From positions 1-53,744 of the IMG/VR virus record IMGVR_UViG_3300025590_000010: DNA of 53,744 nucleotides, one strand, 5' to 3'. Below the pieces are notes generated by a model. That model saw only the letters and a program-made list of their open reading frames with translations, was not told where the DNA came from and searched no databases. Positions within the stretch are counted from its first letter, which is position 1; each line of letters opens with the position of its first letter. This document shows, piece by piece, positions 48,955 to 53,744 of this stretch. The position numbers and the translations under genes were made by a program. Origin of the DNA: a virus.

Positions 48955-51003
48955 ATGAGACTAGTATTAGACGTTGAGAACAGTGTGACTTGGAGGGATG
49001 GCAAGATCTTTAATGATCCCTTTGAGCCTACCAACACACTAACTCAGGTTGGCATGGTAAATGCTGACAATCACGAAGAGTTACATATTGTAAACTTAGA
49101 TCACAATGAAGCTAAGGATACGTCAGGTGCAGGCCGTGCATTGATACAGAGTGTGCTGGACATGACAACCCTGCTCATTATGCACAATGCTAGGCATGAC
49201 TTGATGTGGCTGTGGGAGAGCGGCTTCACCTATGACGGTGCAATCTATGACACAATGCTGGCTGAGTACCTACTTCTACGTGGACAGAAGGATGCTATAT
49301 CCCTTAGCGCCTGTGCTATACGCCGTAACCTAGCTGAGCAGAAGGAAGACTACCTATCTACGTGCATCAAGAAAGGTATCAACACCAATGAGACTGATCT
49401 CAGTAAGCTTAGCCTTTATACTAGGGCTGACCTGCTCACAACTAGTGAGTTGTTCCACAGTATCGAAGCAGACTACGCAACCCCAGAGAGTAAGTCCCTA
49501 CACACCGTCAGAGAAGTTACCTTCGATACCTGTAAGACCCTCACCAGAATGTACATGTCAGGAATCAGGGTGGATCTTGAAGAACTAGAACGGGTGCGTG
49601 AACAGTTTGAGGATGAACGCTCTGAGTTAGAGACACGACTACAGCAACGTGTTCGTGAACTAATGGGTGACACACCTATCAATATAGGCTCACCAGAGCA
49701 GATGTCACAGGTTGTGTTCAGTGTTCGTATGAATAACAAGAAGGAATGGGATGGACTATTTGAGTTCACTAATGACTCGGCGGAATTCCGCTCAGCAGTA
49801 AAGGCTAACAGCCACCCTATCTATCGCACCAAGGCATTCACCTGCCCTACATGCGAGGGTGAAGGCAAGACATACAAGACCAAGAAGGATGGCACTAGGT
49901 TTGCTAAGCCTAATAAGTGCAAGGACTGTGATGCACGTGGCTTTCAACTAACACATACAGATCAGATTGCTGGCTTGCGTTTCTCTGCACCTAACAAAAA
50001 GTGGGTAAGTGCTAATGGTTTCAGCACAAGCAAGGACAAGATACAACAGCTAATAGGTACAGCAAAGACACACAACAAGGATGATGCTGTCTCCTTCCTG
50101 CAAGACTATCTGCGTTACTCAGCTATCCGCAGCTACCTGTCTACGTTTGTGGATGGTATAGGTATCTACTCAAAGGATGATGGCTTCCTACATGCTACGC
50201 TCACTCAGAGCGTGACAGCTACTGGACGTTTCAGTGGTAAGGAACCTAACATGCAGAACATGCCACGTGGGGGTACATTCCCTGTTAAGCGTGTGTTTGT
50301 GTCACGCTGGAAGGGTGGTCAGATATGTGAGGCTGACTTTGCCCAGCTTGAGTTTAGAACGGCTGCATACCTAGCCCAGGATGAGATTGCTATGGAGGAG
50401 ATTAACACAGGGTTCGATGTTCACAGCTACACAGCCAAGGTTATCTCTGATGCAGGTCAACCTACGACACGGCAACAAGCAAAGGAACACACCTTCGCAC
50501 CCCTCTTTGGGGCTACAGGTTATGGCAGAAGTAAGGCAGAGGAGGCGTACTACATTCAGTTCATTGATAAGTATAAGGGGATTGCAGCATGGCATAAGAA
50601 CTTAGGAGAGGAGGCAATGCGCTTCAATAAGATTACCAATGTTTCGGGTAGGCAGTACGCTTTCCCTGACATATCTCGTAGGTCAAACGGGAGTGTAACA
50701 CACTTCACGATGATCAAGAACTATCCAGTGCAGGGGTTTGCAACAGGTGATGTCGTACCTGTCGTACTCAATGAGATGTACAAGCGTCTTGAACCTATGC
50801 AATCCTGTCTGGTTAATACCGTGCATGACTCAACAGTGATTGACATACACCCTGACGAAGTAGATCAGGTACTAGGTATGGTAAATGATATGAATGAGGG
50901 CTTGACTGATCTAGTTGAGTCAGTGTATGGAATAAGAATGAATGTGCCTCTACTATTAGAAGCTAAAATCGGCCCCAACTGGCTTGACACAGTGGATGTT
51001 TGA
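48955..51003 (+). CDS. polA: Family A DNA polymerase with inserted DnaJ-type zinc module
   Basis: A 682-aa polymerase. The N-terminal 3'-5' exonuclease shows LVLDVEN (D/E pair, about 4-8), MHNARHDLMW (76-85) and YTRADL (155-160). A zinc module CPTCEGEG...CKDCDARG (C297, C300, C322, C325) is inserted between exonuclease and polymerase parts; its CxxCxGxG form is that of the DnaJ central domain. Polymerase motifs: A = EADFAQLEFR (459-468), B/O-helix RQQAKEHTFAPLFG (R506, K510, F514) and C = VHDS (623-626). Position 514 corresponds to E. coli Pol I Phe762. The DnaJ-like insert is, from memory, the hallmark of HMO-2011-type phages. Confidence 0.93.
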   Translation: MRLVLDVENSVTWRDGKIFNDPFEPTNTLTQVGMVNADNHEELHIVNLDHNEAKDTSGAGRALIQSVLDMTTLLIMHNARHDLMWLWESGFTYDGAIYDTMLAEYLLLRGQKDAISLSACAIRRNLAEQKEDYLSTCIKKGINTNETDLSKLSLYTRADLLTTSELFHSIEADYATPESKSLHTVREVTFDTCKTLTRMYMSGIRVDLEELERVREQFEDERSELETRLQQRVRELMGDTPINIGSPEQMSQVVFSVRMNNKKEWDGLFEFTNDSAEFRSAVKANSHPIYRTKAFTCPTCEGEGKTYKTKKDGTRFAKPNKCKDCDARGFQLTHTDQIAGLRFSAPNKKWVSANGFSTSKDKIQQLIGTAKTHNKDDAVSFLQDYLRYSAIRSYLSTFVDGIGIYSKDDGFLHATLTQSVTATGRFSGKEPNMQNMPRGGTFPVKRVFVSRWKGGQICEADFAQLEFRTAAYLAQDEIAMEEINTGFDVHSYTAKVISDAGQPTTRQQAKEHTFAPLFGATGYGRSKAEEAYYIQFIDKYKGIAAWHKNLGEEAMRFNKITNVSGRQYAFPDISRRSNGSVTHFTMIKNYPVQGFATGDVVPVVLNEMYKRLEPMQSCLVNTVHDSTVIDIHPDEVDQVLGMVNDMNEGLTDLVESVYGIRMNVPLLLEAKIGPNWLDTVDV

Positions 51004-51011
51004 GGTATAAC
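50984..51011 (+). promoter_or_regulatory. Promoter for the SSB/nuclease/nucleotide block
   Basis: TTGACA (50984-50989), 16-nt spacer and TATAAC (51006-51011), continuing TATAACTAGG. It straddles the polymerase stop codon and would start transcripts about 30 nt before the next gene. Five of six -10 bases and all six -35 bases match sigma70. Confidence 0.78.
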
Positions 51012-51046
51012 TAGGTACTCTTTGACTCTATTAAAAGGATATAGAA

Positions 51047-51922
51047 ATGAGCAATGAACTACAAATCGCAACAGATCGTGGGCAGTCTATGGCTGAGCTT
51101 ATGGGTGTGTCTTCCGCACCAGCACAGCAGGCTACACCATCTATTGCACGTGTCGGTATGATCCACCAGCCTATCATGGGTGAGGTTGAGTTCAACGGCA
51201 AGACAATCAAGACAGAGGTTGTTCCCATAGGTGCATTCACCCTAACACAGGGCGAGGATAAGGTGTACAGCAATGGCATTACCTTTCGTGTCTTTGCCCA
51301 GCGCCAGCAGTGGCAGCGTTGGAACAGTGAGACAGAAGAGATGGAGAAGTCTGTCCTGTCTAACTCCCTTAATGGTGACATGAAGGATAGCATTGGTGGC
51401 TTTAACCTTGGGCGTCCTACTGGATACATCGAAGACTTCCAGTCACTACCTGAGGCTACCAAACAGATCATGCGTTCAGTCAAGCGTGTTAAGGTATTCT
51501 TTGGTACGGTAACACTAGACAACCCTATCAATGACAAGGGTGAACCAGTGACAGGCAACTACACTGATATACCTGTGGTCATGGATGTTAAGAACCGTGA
51601 ATCACTCAAGAGTATTGATGCTGTACTGAACGGTTTGAACCGTAAGAACCTACTACCTATCATGTCTACCATTAAAATGTCTGGTGTAGAGGATAGCATT
51701 CCTACTGGTGCTAAGTTTGGTAAGATTGAAGCCAAGCTAGGTAGCAGCGTTGATCTGTCAGACAGTGACAATGAGACACTCAAGGACTTCATTGAACTTG
51801 TTGAGTACATGAATGGTAAGGTGCTTGATCTACACAATGAGCGTAATGATAAGAGCATGTCAGCAGCTGATGAGGCTGTGGTCAAGGACATTCTTAACAA
51901 CGACTTCATTGAGGTGGAGTAA
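51047..51922 (+). CDS. Putative single-stranded DNA-binding protein
   Basis: A 291-aa acidic protein between DNA polymerase and exonuclease, the place of T7 gp2.5. The centre is beta-rich (IKTEVVPIGAFTLTQGEDKV, ITFRVFAQRQQWQRW, VKVFFGTVTLDNP), consistent with an OB-like fold. The C-terminus is acidic (ILNNDFIEVE), as in many SSBs. AAAGGATATAG precedes the ATG. No SSB family motif is clear, so the name rests on position and composition. Confidence 0.55.
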   Translation: MSNELQIATDRGQSMAELMGVSSAPAQQATPSIARVGMIHQPIMGEVEFNGKTIKTEVVPIGAFTLTQGEDKVYSNGITFRVFAQRQQWQRWNSETEEMEKSVLSNSLNGDMKDSIGGFNLGRPTGYIEDFQSLPEATKQIMRSVKRVKVFFGTVTLDNPINDKGEPVTGNYTDIPVVMDVKNRESLKSIDAVLNGLNRKNLLPIMSTIKMSGVEDSIPTGAKFGKIEAKLGSSVDLSDSDNETLKDFIELVEYMNGKVLDLHNERNDKSMSAADEAVVKDILNNDFIEVE

Positions 51923-52791
51923 TGAATCATCCCGCTGAGTTAAAAGTCTTCAACTTCTTACAGAAGGCTATGGCTGGCGAGAGTACTATGACAGAGGAGG
52001 TGGCTAAACAAGTCGCCTCCGATGTTGAGGCTGCATTGTATAAGCAGTTTGATAGTGGCCCTCGTGATAAGTTTCGCTTACGTATGTCTAACATTGGCAA
52101 GCCTAAGTGTCAGCTGTGGTTTGAGAAGAACGATCCAGAAGACAAGACACCCTTCCCTCCTGCGTTCCTGATGAACATGATCCTTGGAGATATTGTTGAG
52201 GCTGTGTTCAAGGGAGTACTACGCTCTGCTGGTGTAGAGTTCAAGGACAACGATAAGGTTACACTCAAGTTACCTCACGGTCAGGAGATCAAGGGTGAGT
52301 ATGACATGGAGATGGATGGGCGCATTGATGATGTTAAGTCTGCATCCCCATGGTCATACGATAACAAGTTCGCTTCCTTCGATACGCTTGCACGAGGTGA
52401 TAGCTTTGGGTACGTGGCACAGCTTGTGGGCTACGCAGAGGGCGCTGGAAAGGATGTAGGTGGCTGGTGGGTAGTCAACAAAGCAAACGGACAGTTCAAG
52501 TATGTAGACGCCTCTGAGGGAGTGGACAAGGAAGCAGTACTCGCTGACATCCAAGCTCTCGTAGACTACATAGATAATGATGAACCCTTTGAGCGTTGCT
52601 TTGAGCCAGTAGAGGAAACATTCTACCGTAAGAAGACAGGCAACTGGGTACTGCCATCAGGGTGTAAGTTCTGTAGCTTCAAGCACAAGTGTCACACTAA
52701 CTTGCAGCCACGTCCTAGCATCCCTAGTAAGTCTAAGAACCCACAAGAGGTTGACTATACTTACATAGCACCTGAGTATAAGTATGGCTAG
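51922..52791 (+). CDS. Cas4/RecB-like PD-(D/E)XK exonuclease with Fe-S cysteines
   Basis: A 289-aa nuclease. The catalytic core GEYDMEMDGRIDDVKSAS (about 125-142) provides the D...(D/E)xK residues (D132, D137, K139), followed by a YVAQLVGYAEG motif (about 164-174) like the RecB Q-x-x-x-Y box. One Cys near the N-terminus (C63) and three near the C-terminus (C248, C251, C257) form the 4Fe-4S layout of Cas4/AddB. It probably degrades host DNA or resects phage DNA for recombination. Overlaps the SSB stop by 1 nt. Confidence 0.8.
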   Translation: MNHPAELKVFNFLQKAMAGESTMTEEVAKQVASDVEAALYKQFDSGPRDKFRLRMSNIGKPKCQLWFEKNDPEDKTPFPPAFLMNMILGDIVEAVFKGVLRSAGVEFKDNDKVTLKLPHGQEIKGEYDMEMDGRIDDVKSASPWSYDNKFASFDTLARGDSFGYVAQLVGYAEGAGKDVGGWWVVNKANGQFKYVDASEGVDKEAVLADIQALVDYIDNDEPFERCFEPVEETFYRKKTGNWVLPSGCKFCSFKHKCHTNLQPRPSIPSKSKNPQEVDYTYIAPEYKYG

Positions 52792-53212
52792 AAGACATAA
52801 CTCACGCTTGTATCGCAGTGGTCTTGAAGTAGAGGCTGCTGCGTACCTCAAGGATAGGCAGAAGATCGTAGCCTATGAAAAGCTAAAGATCGAATGGGAA
52901 GACCTAAAGTATCGCACCTACACGCCTGACTTTGAGTTAGACAATGGCATAATAATTGAGATGAAGGGGTTGTTTTCTGCTGCAGACAGACGTAAACATA
53001 TAGAGATACAGCGTCAGCATCCTACACTAGATATTCGTTTTGTATTTAGTAATGCTAATTCAAGGCTTTACAAGGGAGCCAAGAGTAGGTACTGCGACTG
53101 GTGTGATCAGAAGGGCTTCAAGTGGGCGCATCGTGTGATACCAGAAGAGTGGCTCAAAGAGAAGGGCAAGCGAATGAAAGAGCAACGTGTCAAAGTTAAG
53201 AGGAGAGAGTAG
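52784..53212 (+). CDS. T7-type endonuclease I (Holliday junction resolvase)
   Basis: A 142-aa enzyme. Catalytic set: E15 (SGLEVEAA), D49 (YTPDFEL), E59 and K61 (IIEMKG), as in T7 gp3. The C-terminal KSRYCDWCDQKGFKWAHR contains a CxxC pair. It resolves branched DNA before packaging and helps break host DNA. Overlaps the exonuclease gene by 8 nt. Confidence 0.9.
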   Translation: MARRHNSRLYRSGLEVEAAAYLKDRQKIVAYEKLKIEWEDLKYRTYTPDFELDNGIIIEMKGLFSAADRRKHIEIQRQHPTLDIRFVFSNANSRLYKGAKSRYCDWCDQKGFKWAHRVIPEEWLKEKGKRMKEQRVKVKRRE

Positions 53213-53565
53213 TGGCTTACGAGATTAAACCTGGTGATGTAGCTATTGTGTTGTCACCTGTTATTGAGGAAGGCGAATGGAACGGTAACATCAAGACAGG
53301 TATGGTGTTTGGTTCTGCTGGCTCTGAGGATGGCATGAGGGCTGCTCTTGATGAAGCACTAACTATGTCAGCAGCACAGAAGTTCTTAGAGATATACCCT
53401 GATGCTTGGGAAGACTTCTCTGATATAAGGGCTGACATAATGCAGGAAATGTTTCCTGATGAGTTTCATGAAGCAGAGGTAGAGCTAGAAGAGTTAGAGG
53501 AAGTCAATGTAGAGGGTAACGTTTACACGCTAGGACGCTGGACTAAGACAGAGGGTAGTGCATGA
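53212..53565 (+). CDS. Acidic hypothetical protein
   Basis: A 117-aa protein starting at GTG 53212 with AGGAGAG upstream, overlapping the endonuclease stop by 1 nt. It opens with a beta segment (YEIKPGDVAIVLSPVIEEGE), then IKTGMVFGSAGSEDGMRA and an acidic helical tail (FHEAEVELEELEEVNVEGNV). Conserved in appearance but unnamed. Overlaps the next gene by ATGA. Confidence 0.6.
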   Translation: MAYEIKPGDVAIVLSPVIEEGEWNGNIKTGMVFGSAGSEDGMRAALDEALTMSAAQKFLEIYPDAWEDFSDIRADIMQEMFPDEFHEAEVELEELEEVNVEGNVYTLGRWTKTEGSA

Positions 53566-53729
53566 AAAAGTTTAGCGTGACGTTTGTTGCTAAGGTAGAT
53601 GACAACAACAACATTCTTTCCTCATACGAGGACAACCATGAGCAGGACATACATGACTTGGTTACAGATATTATCTACGACATAGATGATGTAGAGATAG
53701 AGAACTTAAACGTGAGAGAGAGACAATGA
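53562..53729 (+). CDS. Small acidic phage protein (junction gene)
   Basis: A 55-aa protein, MKKFSVTFVAKVDDNNNILS then a very acidic helix (IIYDIDDVEIENLNVRERQ). Its stop overlaps the MazG start (ATGA), whose gene is complete at the left end. This is the whole copy of the gene truncated at position 1. No function known. Confidence 0.75.
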   Translation: MKKFSVTFVAKVDDNNNILSSYEDNHEQDIHDLVTDIIYDIDDVEIENLNVRERQ

Positions 53730-53744
53730 TTACACAGGAAGACA
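53590..53744. repeat. Right copy of terminal direct repeat
   Basis: Repeats bases 1-155 (152/155 identical). It ends within mazG. See the left copy for the mismatches. Confidence 0.95.

Overview
The window is a nearly complete phage genome. The first 155 bases reappear as the last 155 (152/155 identical), so the contig closes into a circle or carries a terminal redundancy; the unit length is about 53.59 kb. Gene content is that of a short-tailed (podovirus-like) marine phage: HK97-type major capsid protein, large portal, tail adaptor and nozzle proteins, very large internal virion proteins, a T7-style replication set and no RNA polymerase. A family A DNA polymerase interrupted by a DnaJ-type CxxC...CxxC zinc module is, from memory, the hallmark of HMO-2011-type phages of SAR116 and Roseobacter-group bacteria. 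A DUF1127-type protein, a DUF6127-type protein, ThyX and a B12-dependent ribonucleotide reductase also fit a marine alphaproteobacterial host. That host call is an inference.

Layout. (1) About 40.2 kb to the end, continuing across the junction to 4.27 kb, reads on the + strand. A run of small early genes (40.2-44.0 kb) is followed by a tyrosine integrase, a zinc/TOPRIM primase, ThyX, more small genes, a DnaB-like helicase, DNA polymerase, a putative ssDNA-binding protein, a Cas4/RecB-like exonuclease, T7-type endonuclease I, and then across the junction MazG, class II ribonucleotide reductase, glutaredoxin, a GIY-YIG protein and PhoH. Most neighbours overlap by ATGA or TAATG, so this is a translationally coupled operon. 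(2) 38.85 kb down to 4.30 kb reads on the - strand: small proteins, terminase small subunit, an HTH protein, terminase large subunit, portal, a large modular protein, scaffold, capsid, fibre and tail proteins, tail nozzle, fibre chaperone, a LysM/GH19 lysozyme and three internal virion proteins. The two transcripts converge on a hairpin at about 4.28 kb. (3) 38.85-40.20 kb is a 1.35-kb AT-rich divergent control region with two - strand sigma70-like promoters, seven copies of a 9-bp AGTTAAACT/AGTTTAACT motif, inverted repeats and tandem repeats. It is the best candidate for the replication origin and/or master switch.

How the genes work together. MazG, ribonucleotide reductase, glutaredoxin, ThyX and a gp1.7/DUF3310-type protein rebuild the nucleotide pool. 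Primase, helicase, polymerase, SSB candidate, exonuclease and endonuclease I replicate and process DNA. The integrase leaves a lysogenic option open, although no CI-like repressor was recognised. Three promoters share a TTGACA-N16-TAtAACTA layout and drive the late genes, the capsid gene and the SSB/nucleotide-metabolism block, which suggests use of host sigma70 RNA polymerase.

Points most worth following up: a conserved HTH-protein frame next to terminase with no standard start codon but a good Shine-Dalgarno site before AUA AUA; short genes easily missed by length cut-offs (a 57-aa Cys/Tyr-rich exported protein starting at UUG, and a 56-aa DUF1127 protein); the iteron-like array; and a structured leader ahead of the capsid gene.
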